From an uncultured Flavobacteriales bacterium (GTDB taxonomy: Bacteria > Bacteroidota > Bacteroidia > Flavobacteriales_G > Salibacteraceae): a stretch of 64,000 nucleotides of DNA. The stretch is from the NCBI GenBank assembly GCA_943788725.1, contig CALSRJ010000001.1, positions 742,861 through 806,860 on the forward strand. The letters run 5' to 3'. This document shows positions 1-7,787 of the stretch, in pieces. Position numbers and translations under genes: made by a program. Each line of letters starts with the position of its first letter. Within the stretch, counting starts at the first letter, position 1. The notes under the pieces are model-generated. The model saw only the letters and a list, made by a program, of their open reading frames with translations, made no database searches and was not told the DNA's origin.

Positions 1-1071
1 GGCCACGGCAATCACGTCTTCGCCTTCGTGGATCTCCTTTGCACGATCTACCAATGCTTGCTTTTCCGCTTTGGTCTTCTCAAATTCTGCACTGTGCGCT
101 TTCATGAACGCATCCCGCTTGGAGAAGTATCCATCGCAAGCGGTGCGGAAGGCTTTCCAGATTTTATCGTTCTTGCCACGGCCGGCATACCCTATCTTCT
201 TCCATTCTTTTTGGGCATTTATCACCTCTCGAGTAGCCGCTTGTAATTCTCGTACGTCAGCGTATTCCTTACTGGCGATCTCTTCGACTTTAGTGACAAG
301 GTTTTGCTTGTGTTCGAAATGTACGTTATGCTCTTGCTTAACCTCCTGGCGGTGCTCGCGAATGCGTTCAAAGACCTTTCCAACCTCGGTCTTGAATTCC
401 TCCCGAATTTTTTCCCATTCCTCGCGAAAGGTGGGGCCGATCTCGTCCCACTCGTGCAAATATTGATGGATTAGGAAATCAACCTGGTTGATCGCCTTCT
501 CATTTTCTAATAACTTAATCTCTCGAATCACATTCATTTTCAACTCCTGATTTTTCTTCAGGTCATTGATTTGAAGTTCGCGGTAAATATTGATGTTGTA
601 GTAGAAGAGTTCGATCAATCGACTGTACTCCCCCTGCAATTCGCGTCGCTCTGCATTGGGAACGTGTCCGATCTCATTCCACTTTTGCTTGATGGCGTTA
701 AAACGCTTGTACGCCTTGGCAATGTTCTCCTCGTCTTGAATCACCTCATTGATCTGAGCGAGCAACTCCTTTTTCTCCTTCAGGTTTTGCTTCGCCGCCT
801 CCGCCCGTTCCTTATCCGCAACCTTCCGACGCTCATGGTAGATATCAAGGAGTTCCTTGAATCGCGCATCCTCTGCATCTGGATGGTAATTGAATTCAAC
901 TTCTGTCTCTTCACCGTGTTCTGCAGTAAAGGCCTCTTGCTGTGCGCGCTCGGTAGCATCACGCAGCGCGTTGAACTCCTTGGTCAGGTTCTCAATCCGT
1001 TCCTTGTTCGGAACAAAATCTTCTCCCGTCAACCAGGATTGGAGCTCATTGACGATTTCTTCTTTTGACAT
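1..1071 (-). CDS. DUF349 domain-containing protein (partial, 3' end beyond window)
   Basis: The frame is open from an ATG at 1071 on the reverse strand to the window edge (357 codons, no stop), so the ORF track missed it. The translation starts MSKEEIVNELQSWLTGEDF and is a highly charged helical protein with recurring W-K-x-I-G / W-x-E-I-G segments (KQKWNEIGHVPN, LHEWDEIGPTF, QKEWKKIGYAG) spaced about 70-80 residues apart. These are the hallmark of tandem DUF349 repeats. Bacteroidota carry one such cytoplasmic protein of about 600 residues or more; its function is not established. An exact TAnnTTTG promoter box lies 21 bases upstream of the start. It is divergent from the C45 hydrolase gene across a G-rich/C-rich spacer. 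The start is secure; the C-terminus is unseen. Confidence 0.88.
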   Translation of the reverse strand, partial: MSKEEIVNELQSWLTGEDFVPNKERIENLTKEFNALRDATERAQQEAFTAEHGEETEVEFNYHPDAEDARFKELLDIYHERRKVADKERAEAAKQNLKEKKELLAQINEVIQDEENIAKAYKRFNAIKQKWNEIGHVPNAERRELQGEYSRLIELFYYNINIYRELQINDLKKNQELKMNVIREIKLLENEKAINQVDFLIHQYLHEWDEIGPTFREEWEKIREEFKTEVGKVFERIREHRQEVKQEHNVHFEHKQNLVTKVEEIASKEYADVRELQAATREVINAQKEWKKIGYAGRGKNDKIWKAFRTACDGYFSKRDAFMKAHSAEFEKTKAEKQALVDRAKEIHEGEDVIAVA

Positions 1072-1091
1072 CGTTAGCTTGTTATTGCTAC

Positions 1092-1099
1092 CAAAAATA
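1092..1099 (-). promoter_or_regulatory. -7 promoter box for the DUF349 gene
   Basis: Reading the reverse strand gives TATTTTTG, an exact match to the Bacteroidota -7 consensus TAnnTTTG, 21 bases before the ATG at 1071. No convincing -33 TTG is seen at the usual spacing. Called from sequence only. Confidence 0.5.
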
Positions 1100-1138
1100 A
1101 CAGACGCTAGCTGAAATACACGGGGAATGGCAATAAAT

Positions 1139-1264
1139 GGGGGTTGGGGAGTGGGGATTGGGGATTGGTTATGCGCTATTGCAACTGCACCTGCAATCAT
1201 TCGCACCGCAAGGTTCCTCCGATTCCCTATTCCAACCCTAATCCCTAATCCCCAAACCCTAATC
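1139..1264. repeat. G-rich tract and C-rich tract with telomere-like CCCTAA units
   Basis: Between the two divergent genes, 1139-1168 holds four or five G-runs separated by short AT spacers (GGGGATTGGGGATTGG). Bases 1222-1264 hold a C-rich counterpart (CCCTAATCCCTAATCCCC). The two arms are imperfect inverted copies of each other, so the region could fold as a long stem-loop or as a G-quadruplex on one strand. The arms flank about 50 bases of unrelated sequence. It lies in non-coding DNA beside two promoter boxes. Whether it is a dispersed genomic repeat cannot be judged from one copy. Confidence 0.5.
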
Positions 1265-1265
1265 T

Positions 1266-1273
1266 TACCTTTG
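1266..1273 (+). promoter_or_regulatory. -7 promoter box for the C45 hydrolase gene
   Basis: TACCTTTG is an exact TAnnTTTG match ending only 10 bases before the ATG at 1284. Transcription would start a few bases before the ATG, giving a leader of about 4-6 nt or none. Confidence 0.5.
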
Positions 1274-1283
1274 CCGCCTTCAT

Positions 1284-2279
1284 ATGTTATTCGTAAACAT
1301 ACATAGCCTTGACCTCAGTGAGGACGATTCTGCTTGGAAAAAGCTGTTCGATAAGACCTGGCCCGCTTACGAACGTTGGTTCAGCAAGGAAGGGTTGAAA
1401 GCCCGCCCTGGTTACTTGAGTTCGCTCATGGCATTTGAGGCGACCTTTCCTGAGCTCCTGCATCTTTACACGCACTTGTGCGAAATGGCGGGTCGTTCAG
1501 ACCTTGCCTCTCGCTTCTTGAGCATGTATTGCCCTCCTCCCTATATGAGCGGATGTAGCCAAGTGGCCTGGACCAAGGATCAACCGGCGTTGATACGGAA
1601 TTACGATTACAGTCCTCTCTTCTTTGAAGGTGTGGTGATGCGCACCAATTGGTTGAAACCCGTCATTGGAATGAGCGATTGCACTTGGGGATTGCTCGAT
1701 GGCATCAATGCAGATGGCCTTTCCGCTTCATTGACGTTTGGCGGCAGGAGAATCACTGGAAAGGGTTTTGGAATTCCACTTGTTTTGCGTTACTGCTTAG
1801 AGACATGCTCCACGACGGAAGAAGCTGTTCACCTACTGATCAAAATTCCTGTGCATATGTCGTACAACGTCACCATCATGGACAAGGAATTGAACTATGC
1901 GACCATTTACTTCGTTCCAGGTCAGGCAAATCAAGTCCACTACGTACCGGTAGGAACCAATCATCAAGAAGAGATTACATGGCCAGATTACGCAGCGATG
2001 ACACGGACCGTGGAACGGAGAAACATTCTTGAATTCGCAGTCATGAACCCGCACGAGCACTACGATACCATGGTGCATAAATTCCTCGCTCCTCCCCTCT
2101 ACAACACAGCCTACGAAAAGGCATTCGGAACGTTGTACACGGCCGCTTATCTACCGAAGAGCAATACCGTACATTATTACTGGCCGGGCAAACAGCTCAC
2201 GCAATCCATCGAAGATTTTAAGCCGGGCAAAATGGGCATCACCTTGCGCACCAACGCGCAGCGCAAAGTGGCTTTATAG
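1284..2279 (+). CDS. C45-type Ntn hydrolase / acyl-CoA:6-aminopenicillanate acyltransferase-like protein
   Basis: A 331-residue protein whose centre carries G-C-S-Q at Cys91, followed by a R-N-Y-D-Y motif (residues 105-109). This is the layout of the C45/linear-amide hydrolase branch of the N-terminal nucleophile superfamily, in which self-cleavage exposes a Cys nucleophile. Later segments (WGLLDGINADGLSASLTFGG, 'YNVTIMD', 'ATIYFVPG') also fit the family's alpha-beta-beta-alpha core. Members cleave or transfer acyl groups on amides; the natural substrate here is unknown. There is no signal peptide, so a cytoplasmic location is likely. The ATG at 1284 is supported by the promoter box just upstream. 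The gene is convergent with miaE, three bases apart. Confidence 0.8.
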   Translation: MLFVNIHSLDLSEDDSAWKKLFDKTWPAYERWFSKEGLKARPGYLSSLMAFEATFPELLHLYTHLCEMAGRSDLASRFLSMYCPPPYMSGCSQVAWTKDQPALIRNYDYSPLFFEGVVMRTNWLKPVIGMSDCTWGLLDGINADGLSASLTFGGRRITGKGFGIPLVLRYCLETCSTTEEAVHLLIKIPVHMSYNVTIMDKELNYATIYFVPGQANQVHYVPVGTNHQEEITWPDYAAMTRTVERRNILEFAVMNPHEHYDTMVHKFLAPPLYNTAYEKAFGTLYTAAYLPKSNTVHYYWPGKQLTQSIEDFKPGKMGITLRTNAQRKVAL

Positions 2280-2282
2280 GGC

Positions 2283-2873
2283 TTAACCGTGGATAAACTC
2301 CTTGGTTCCGTAGCGCTTCATGACTTCCGCCTCGAATTCGAGAAATTCCTCCCAAACCGCATCCACATCCATCACATCTTGACCGAACGATCGGGCGAAT
2401 TTTAGAAACATAGTATAGTGCATGGCCTCACTTCTCATGAGGTCTGCATAGAACTCCGAAAGCTCAGGATCTTCAATCCCTTCAGACAACACCTTGAAGC
2501 GCTCGCAACTTCGAGCCTCGATCATAGCCGCGGTCATCAGAGAGTTGACGAGGTGTATCATACGGCTCGCTCCACCTCTTGCTTTAAAGAACTCCCTCAG
2601 GTCATGCACGTATGGATCCTTTCGCTCCCATCCGAGTGCCAATCCTCTTTTCTTCAGGTGGTCATGGACACGCTGAAAGTGTTCCATTTCTTCTCTTGCC
2701 AACTCCGTCATGGCATCTACCAATTCTGGAAACTCTGGAAATTGCACGATGAAGGAGATTGCAGCACTCGCCGCTTTCTGCTCACAGAAGGCATGATCCG
2801 TTAGAATTTCTTGGATGTTCTTTTCTGCGATATTCACCCATCGCGGGTCCGTGGGAAGTTTGAGCCTTAGCAT
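2283..2873 (-). CDS. miaE: tRNA-(ms2io6A)-hydroxylase-like diiron protein MiaE
   Basis: This 196-residue helical protein starts MLRLKLPTDPRWVNIAEKN and shows two E-x-x-H motifs, EMEH near residue 62 and EAMH near residue 150. Glu31 supplies a further ligand, as in a ferritin-like diiron four-helix bundle. The N-terminus, 'HAFCEQKAA' and 'MTELAREEMEHFQ' are characteristic of MiaE, which hydroxylates the isopentenyl group of ms2i6A at position 37 of tRNAs using O2. Length matches the family. It stands alone, with its own TAnnTTTG box 20 bases upstream. The tRNA role rests on homology to the proteobacterial enzyme; a MiaE-like diiron protein is certain, the exact substrate less so. Confidence 0.87.
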   Translation of the reverse strand: MLRLKLPTDPRWVNIAEKNIQEILTDHAFCEQKAASAAISFIVQFPEFPELVDAMTELAREEMEHFQRVHDHLKKRGLALGWERKDPYVHDLREFFKARGGASRMIHLVNSLMTAAMIEARSCERFKVLSEGIEDPELSEFYADLMRSEAMHYTMFLKFARSFGQDVMDVDAVWEEFLEFEAEVMKRYGTKEFIHG

Positions 2874-2892
2874 TTGATCCGAAATTGATACG

Positions 2893-2900
2893 CAAAGGTA
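2893..2900 (-). promoter_or_regulatory. -7 promoter box for miaE
   Basis: The reverse strand reads TACCTTTG (exact TAnnTTTG), 19 bases before the miaE ATG. Confidence 0.5.
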
Positions 2901-2946
2901 CCATCAAGCGTTAGATGAGTGCTTTACAACTGCGATATTTGCACGC

Positions 2947-3654
2947 ATGCGCACTACGCTGGGAATATTGATTTTATTGGCTTGCTTGGCAGGATGCAAG
3001 GACCGGTGCATTCGCCTGGACGGTCCGCGAGAGCGCTACGAGCAACAGCTCTTGCCGGTTCATTCCCTCGCATTGCTCACCCCGGCGGAGGTCACCCTTT
3101 ACGTCGACACCTTTGCCCATAGCCATTTAGAGATCTTCGCCCAACCAGAAGTCTATCACGTCCTCAACACCGATGTGGCCAATGCACAATGCATCGTGGA
3201 AATGGATGCCTGTTTCAAGGATCAAGAAGCAGTGCTGATCAATGCCACTTTTAAGCGCATCGATAGCATCACTTTCGAATCGGCCGGACAAATCACTTCT
3301 GGAAACTTGATCCTACAAGATTCCATCCGGATCAAGAATACAGGCTTGGGAGACATTGACCTCACCCTGAAAAGTGAGCAGGTATTTTCTCACATCACCT
3401 CCTCTGGAAGCATCATTTTGGCAGGAACCGCTAACAGGTCCGTCAGCCTCGCCTCCGGTTCAGGCGAAATCAGCGCATTCAATCTCATTGCAGACAGCGC
3501 CGTCATCCATACCATTGGTAGCAGCATCATTCAAGTGTACGCTGATCGATACCTTGAAGTGCACTTCTGGAGCCCAACTACCGTGCAATACCGAGGCGAG
3601 CCGGATTCCATTGTGGTGTTTGGAGAAGGAACATTGGTAGACGCTAACCTTTAA
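2947..3654 (+). CDS. head-GIN/DUF2807 domain lipoprotein
   Basis: A 235-residue protein with a short lipoprotein signal (MRTTLGILILLACLAGC, lipobox L-A-G-C at residue 17), so it is probably lipid-anchored in the envelope. The body is a run of short alternating beta strands with repeated small-residue turns (for example 'ITSSGSIILAG', 'ASGSGEISAFN', 'TIGSSIIQVYA'). This is the right-handed beta-helix signature of DUF2807, the 'head GIN' putative adhesin domain common in Bacteroidota. Family length is typically 220-250 residues. No enzymatic motif is visible. It precedes the DPP IV gene on the same strand, about 50 bases away. Function is unknown beyond an envelope or surface role. Confidence 0.78.
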   Translation: MRTTLGILILLACLAGCKDRCIRLDGPRERYEQQLLPVHSLALLTPAEVTLYVDTFAHSHLEIFAQPEVYHVLNTDVANAQCIVEMDACFKDQEAVLINATFKRIDSITFESAGQITSGNLILQDSIRIKNTGLGDIDLTLKSEQVFSHITSSGSIILAGTANRSVSLASGSGEISAFNLIADSAVIHTIGSSIIQVYADRYLEVHFWSPTTVQYRGEPDSIVVFGEGTLVDANL

Positions 3655-3705
3655 ATTCCAGATGCTGTTGGATGAACAGCTACATCTTCCTACTTTCATC
3701 GAACA

Positions 3706-5943
3706 ATGATCGATGGAAATAACACCAAGCACATGGCAAGACTGATCCTAGGCTACGCACTTTCAATCCTGACTATTATTAGCTTCAACGTTGATCGAGC
3801 GCAGGGGCAAACCAAGGAACTCACCCTCCAAGACGCAGTGCTCAACCGCTTCTCCTCCTTCTATCCAGAACGGATGAACCAACTGCAATGGGTCACCGGA
3901 ACCTCTACGTTGAGCTTTGTAGAAGAATTGAAAGGCGTCCAAACCCTCATGTTGCGACCTGCAGCATCCAAACCCAAGGCGACGTTGAGCCTTACAACCT
4001 TGAATGAATGGATCGGCGAAGATGCTTCTCTGGGTTCCTTCCCGAGGGTTTCATGGGTAAATGCATCGAATTTTCAATTGCAACACCATAGAAATGTCTA
4101 CTCCGTTGATCTGAAAAAGAAAACCGCCAAGAAGGTGTTTACGTTGCCCCAAGAAGCCGAAGAAATAGCATTCAATCCAGATCGCAGCATGTGTGCATAT
4201 GTGAAAGAGCATAACATCTATGTGCTTACCAAGGCCGGAGAGGTCCGCGTCACAGACGATGGAGCTCCTGGACTCGTCTACGGCAAAGCAGTGCATAGAA
4301 ACGAGTTTGGCATCAACAAGGGCCTCTTTTGGTCCAACGATGGAAAGAAATTGGCCTTTTACCGTATGGATGAGCGAATGGTGGAAACATACCCGCTCGT
4401 CGAGATCAGCACACAACCTGCCACTGTGAGAGAAATCAAGTATCCCATGGCAGGAAGGACGAGTCATCACGTCACCCTCGGCAGCTTCGACTTTGCTACG
4501 AAAAAGACGGTATACATGAATACCGGTACTCCCGAGGATCAATACTTGTGTTCGGTGACCTGGTCTCCCGACGCCAGTGCGCTGTACATCGCCTTGTTGA
4601 ATCGAGATCAGAATCACCTCGCCTTGAACCGTTATACGGCTGCAACCGGTGCATTCGAAAAGACCTTGCTGGAAGAGTCCGATCCTGCATATGTGGAACC
4701 TGAGCGCCCGCTTTGGTTCATGCCGAATGACCCGACGAAATTCATTTGGATGAGCGAACGAGATCACTATCAGCACATGTATCTCTACAACACCGATGGT
4801 GAGCGGCAAAAAATTCTCTCTGGAGGTCTTTGGGAAGTACACGAAATCTTAGGGCTGGATGCGACTGGAAAGTTCATCTATGTGCGAGGCACTGGAGAGC
4901 CCATGATCACGTCAAGAAACTACGATGACGAACGAAATGCCTTGCAGCGTTATACCTACGCCATTGACCTAGAACGCGGGAGCATCAACTTCATCGACGC
5001 TCGCAAAGGCACTCACATGGGTTCGCTCAGTGACGACGGAAAGTACATTCTTGAGCATTTTACAAGCATCGACACCCCGTGGGAAACAGCGATTTATTCC
5101 GCCCAAGGAAATCCCATTGAGACGATCCACGAGGCAAAAGACCCCTTGGAAGGATATGCGCTATCAAAGCCAGAAATCGGGCACATTTCAGGTGGAAATG
5201 CTGAACGACTGTACACCCGACTCATCAAACCACACGACTTCGATGCCGACAAGAAGTACCCATTGCTCATTTATCTGTACGGAGGTCCGCATGCACAGAT
5301 GATCACAGATAGCTATTTGGCAGGTGCTCCCATGTGGATGTATTGGATGGCTGAGCAAGGCTACATCGTGGCAACGGTTGACAACCGAGGATCTGCCAAT
5401 CGAGGAATCGATTTTGAGCAGGCTACCTTCAGAAATCTAGGTAAAGAAGAAATGATTGACCAAAAGAAGTTCTTGGATTACTTGGTTACGCTTCCCTATG
5501 TAGACGCCTCAAGAATGGCCATCCATGGATGGAGTTTCGGAGGCTTCATGACGATCAATATGATGCTGAATTATCCGGCCTATTTCAAGGCTGGTGTGGC
5601 GGGAGGTCCTGTGTGTGATTGGAGCATGTACGAGGTGATGTATACCGAACGCTACATGGACACTCCCGAGGCAAACCCCGAAGGATATGCAGCAGCCAAT
5701 TTGGTGCAGCATGCCGATCAATTGAAAAATGACCTGTTGGTGATTCACGGAACCGTCGATGATGTAGTGCTTTGGCAGCACTCTCAGGCGTTTGTGAAAG
5801 CATGTGTCGACAATGAAGTGCAGTTGGATTACTTCCTGTACCCCGGCCACCCGCACAACGTACGAGGGAAAGATCGCTACCATTTGATGGAAAAAGTGCT
5901 GCGCTACATAGACGAACGCATCGGAGATCCTAAGCCGGAATAA
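3706..5943 (+). CDS. S9 family dipeptidyl peptidase IV (exported serine peptidase)
   Basis: The 745-residue protein has an N-terminal DPP IV beta-propeller (roughly residues 60-490, with 'WSPDASALYIALLNRDQNHL' style blades) and a C-terminal alpha/beta hydrolase. The catalytic triad is visible: Ser610 in G-W-S-F-G-G, Asp685/686 in G-T-V-D-D, and His717 in G-H-P-H-N-V. S9B enzymes release X-Pro or X-Ala dipeptides. A signal peptide ends at 'AQGQT'. The listed start is the longest ATG; the ATG at 3733 (MARLILGY...) gives a more typical signal peptide and is an equally good choice. The last 14 bases overlap the convergent ATP-grasp-like gene. Confidence 0.92.
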   Translation: MIDGNNTKHMARLILGYALSILTIISFNVDRAQGQTKELTLQDAVLNRFSSFYPERMNQLQWVTGTSTLSFVEELKGVQTLMLRPAASKPKATLSLTTLNEWIGEDASLGSFPRVSWVNASNFQLQHHRNVYSVDLKKKTAKKVFTLPQEAEEIAFNPDRSMCAYVKEHNIYVLTKAGEVRVTDDGAPGLVYGKAVHRNEFGINKGLFWSNDGKKLAFYRMDERMVETYPLVEISTQPATVREIKYPMAGRTSHHVTLGSFDFATKKTVYMNTGTPEDQYLCSVTWSPDASALYIALLNRDQNHLALNRYTAATGAFEKTLLEESDPAYVEPERPLWFMPNDPTKFIWMSERDHYQHMYLYNTDGERQKILSGGLWEVHEILGLDATGKFIYVRGTGEPMITSRNYDDERNALQRYTYAIDLERGSINFIDARKGTHMGSLSDDGKYILEHFTSIDTPWETAIYSAQGNPIETIHEAKDPLEGYALSKPEIGHISGGNAERLYTRLIKPHDFDADKKYPLLIYLYGGPHAQMITDSYLAGAPMWMYWMAEQGYIVATVDNRGSANRGIDFEQATFRNLGKEEMIDQKKFLDYLVTLPYVDASRMAIHGWSFGGFMTINMMLNYPAYFKAGVAGGPVCDWSMYEVMYTERYMDTPEANPEGYAAANLVQHADQLKNDLLVIHGTVDDVVLWQHSQAFVKACVDNEVQLDYFLYPGHPHNVRGKDRYHLMEKVLRYIDERIGDPKPE

Positions 5944-6823
5944 AGGCCAACTGAAATGCCTTAGAAAGCGAGTCAATGGCCACAGGCTTATCTTTCTCCG
6001 ACAAATGCTTCGGCGGCCCTTGAGGCGTATTGTTCGCATCTACGATATAGATCCGATGATCTTCGCAATCGCGCAATACATCCAATTCGCAAAACTCAAG
6101 GCCAGCAAGGGTGCAAAAACCAATGATTTGCGCTACTTCCTCTGAAGAAAGTTTTGAGGACACATCCTTGCAGAGTTCCGAGCGGTCTGGGACATTTTTG
6201 AAGCGCTCTGCGTTTCTGCGGTAGTTGAGGTAAAGATGCGGGATGGCACCTCCTATTACGGGCACACGTAAGTCCATAACCTCTCGCTCGTTGACACTGC
6301 TGTCGATCAAGCGTTGGTAAATAACACCTTCTTCAGGGTCGCACGGACATTGTACGGCCTGTCCATCATGCACGGCATTTTGGAGACTCTTCTTTACGGC
6401 AATTCCTTGAAAGTTCGAAGGATCAATGCGGGTTGAATAGCCAAACGCACTCTCCATCTGCTCATCTACCACATCCTTGGATATATCTCGACAATGCAAG
6501 TTGATAACACGTACATGCTCAATCCCTTCCAGAGGACCGAATTCCTCTCTAACGGTTGCATATTCCCAATGCAAAGCGAGCTCAAATGATCGATCCATGC
6601 TATTGGTAACCTCCCAACCCAACGACCTTGCAATCTGATACAACGTACTCCCCCTGCTCGGAAAATGAGGGTAGGCCAACAGCGTCTTTCGCTTTTTGGA
6701 CTGCAAAGCATCTAGGAGTTTTCGGAAGGCCACGGCGCTGTCTTTCAGGAACATTTCGCTGACAGGCATGCCCTTGCGGTACCGGTTGAAAATGCCACGA
6801 CGGTATCTTGACAAGAAGTACAC
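5930..6823 (-). CDS. ATP-grasp-like protein of unknown function
   Basis: The gene encodes 297 residues with no signal peptide. The C-terminal half resembles an ATP-grasp fold: 'VIYQRLIDSSVNEREVMDLRVPVIGG' looks like the strand that binds nucleotide, 'AGLEFCELDVLRDCEDHRIYIVDANNTP' like the metal-binding D-x-N segment, and 'LYLNYRRNAERFKNVP' lies between. I cannot assign a substrate. It starts with GTG immediately after the TAG of the tlpA-like gene (TAGGTG), which suggests translational coupling and makes it the last gene of a csaA-tlpA-this operon. An internal ATG at codon 19 is an alternative start. Its 3' end overlaps the DPP IV gene by 14 bases in convergent orientation. Confidence 0.6.
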   Translation of the reverse strand: MYFLSRYRRGIFNRYRKGMPVSEMFLKDSAVAFRKLLDALQSKKRKTLLAYPHFPSRGSTLYQIARSLGWEVTNSMDRSFELALHWEYATVREEFGPLEGIEHVRVINLHCRDISKDVVDEQMESAFGYSTRIDPSNFQGIAVKKSLQNAVHDGQAVQCPCDPEEGVIYQRLIDSSVNEREVMDLRVPVIGGAIPHLYLNYRRNAERFKNVPDRSELCKDVSSKLSSEEVAQIIGFCTLAGLEFCELDVLRDCEDHRIYIVDANNTPQGPPKHLSEKDKPVAIDSLSKAFQLAFIPA

Positions 6824-7393
6824 CTACTCAATCAACTTTTTGATTTGTTCCGCCACCTTAGGATTGGCCCAATCTGCTGCACCTGTGAACTGATAGATCA
6901 CTTGTCCATCTGCGTCTAGGATGTAAGAGGCAGGAATCGCCTTAGGAGTAAGTTCACCCGGTAAAGGGGTGGTTACCCGATAATATGGCACATCGAATGG
7001 CGAGGAGGCGACGAAGTGATCGAAGACCTCTTTCGATTCAAAGTTCAGGAAGACGAAGGACAACTCTGGCAAAGAAGCTTGCAGCTCCTCCAAACTTGGC
7101 AACTCTGCAACGCACGGAACGCACCAACTCGCCCACATATTTAGGAAGACCGGTTTACCCTTGAATGCTGCAAGAGATTGCACTTCTCCGTTCACATCCT
7201 CAATGCGAATATCATAGCGATAAAGGGTTTGAGACGGCTCCTCGGACTCGATGTATTGCGGTGCATCCAACCGCCAACGGGTAAATTCGACCTGCACCCA
7301 GGTGCCGATCTCGGTGAAGAACAGCAAAGACATGATCCCAAAAAAGACCAAGTTCTTCGCCCAAGATTTCCCCCACCACTCTCGTATCGTCAT
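6824..7393 (-). CDS. TlpA-family membrane-anchored thiol:disulfide oxidoreductase
   Basis: The product is 189 residues with one membrane segment near residues 13-32 and a thioredoxin-like domain behind it. The redox motif W-C-V-P-C (Cys91, Cys94) sits in 'NMWASWCVPCVAELP', and the cis-Pro region is 'AIPASYILDADGQVIYQFTG', both typical of the TlpA/ResA group. Such proteins face the periplasm and reduce or isomerise disulfides, for example in cytochrome c maturation. The ATG follows the csaA stop by one base (TGAGATG), and its own stop abuts the next gene's GTG, so the three genes are a tight operon. The partner protein is not evident. Confidence 0.87.
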   Translation of the reverse strand: MTIREWWGKSWAKNLVFFGIMSLLFFTEIGTWVQVEFTRWRLDAPQYIESEEPSQTLYRYDIRIEDVNGEVQSLAAFKGKPVFLNMWASWCVPCVAELPSLEELQASLPELSFVFLNFESKEVFDHFVASSPFDVPYYRVTTPLPGELTPKAIPASYILDADGQVIYQFTGAADWANPKVAEQIKKLIE

Positions 7394-7394
7394 C

Positions 7395-7736
7395 TCATCC
7401 CAATTTATCCCCGTTTTTGCAAGGGCGTTCTACAGAAAGCAAAACTACACCTTGCTCCGAGTACACACCCAATACCAAGCATTCACTCATGAAATCCGCT
7501 ACTTGTTTCTTTGGAAAATTGACGATTCCCAATACTTGACGATCAAGGAGTGCTTCGGCATCGTACAACTCGGTGATTTGAGCACTTGATTGAAGTACTC
7601 CTACATCAGGTCCGAAATCCAGCCATAGCTTCAAAGCTGGTTTTCTTGCCTTTGGAAAGGGCTCAACCTTGAAGATAGTTCCCACTCGGATATCAAGCGC
7701 CTGAAAGTTTGAAAATTGTGCTTCTGCTCCTATCAT
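7395..7736 (-). CDS. csaA: CsaA-like tRNA-binding domain protein
   Basis: A stand-alone tRNA-binding (OB-fold) protein of about 113 residues. 'LDIRVGTIFKVEPFPKARKPALKL' and 'VLQSSAQITELYD' match CsaA, and the C-terminus 'VLLSVERPCKNGDKLG' is diagnostic. CsaA was described as a secretion-related chaperone and binds tRNA-like RNA. The ORF track begins at a TTG (7751); I prefer the ATG at 7736, which places the conserved D-I-R-V-G at about residue 15, as in known members. It is the first gene of the csaA-tlpA-ATP-grasp-like operon and is divergent from the PKD/T9SS gene. Confidence 0.85.
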   Translation of the reverse strand: MIGAEAQFSNFQALDIRVGTIFKVEPFPKARKPALKLWLDFGPDVGVLQSSAQITELYDAEALLDRQVLGIVNFPKKQVADFMSECLVLGVYSEQGVVLLSVERPCKNGDKLG

Positions 7737-7787
7737 TTCTTCTAATACCAAATTTCATTTGTAAATTCGAACAAATCCTACTGACCA

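Noticed and set aside
4051-4842. Reverse-strand ORF of 263 codons inside the DPP IV gene
   Set aside because: It runs antisense through a clear beta-propeller coding region, matches no family and is the third-position shadow of that gene.
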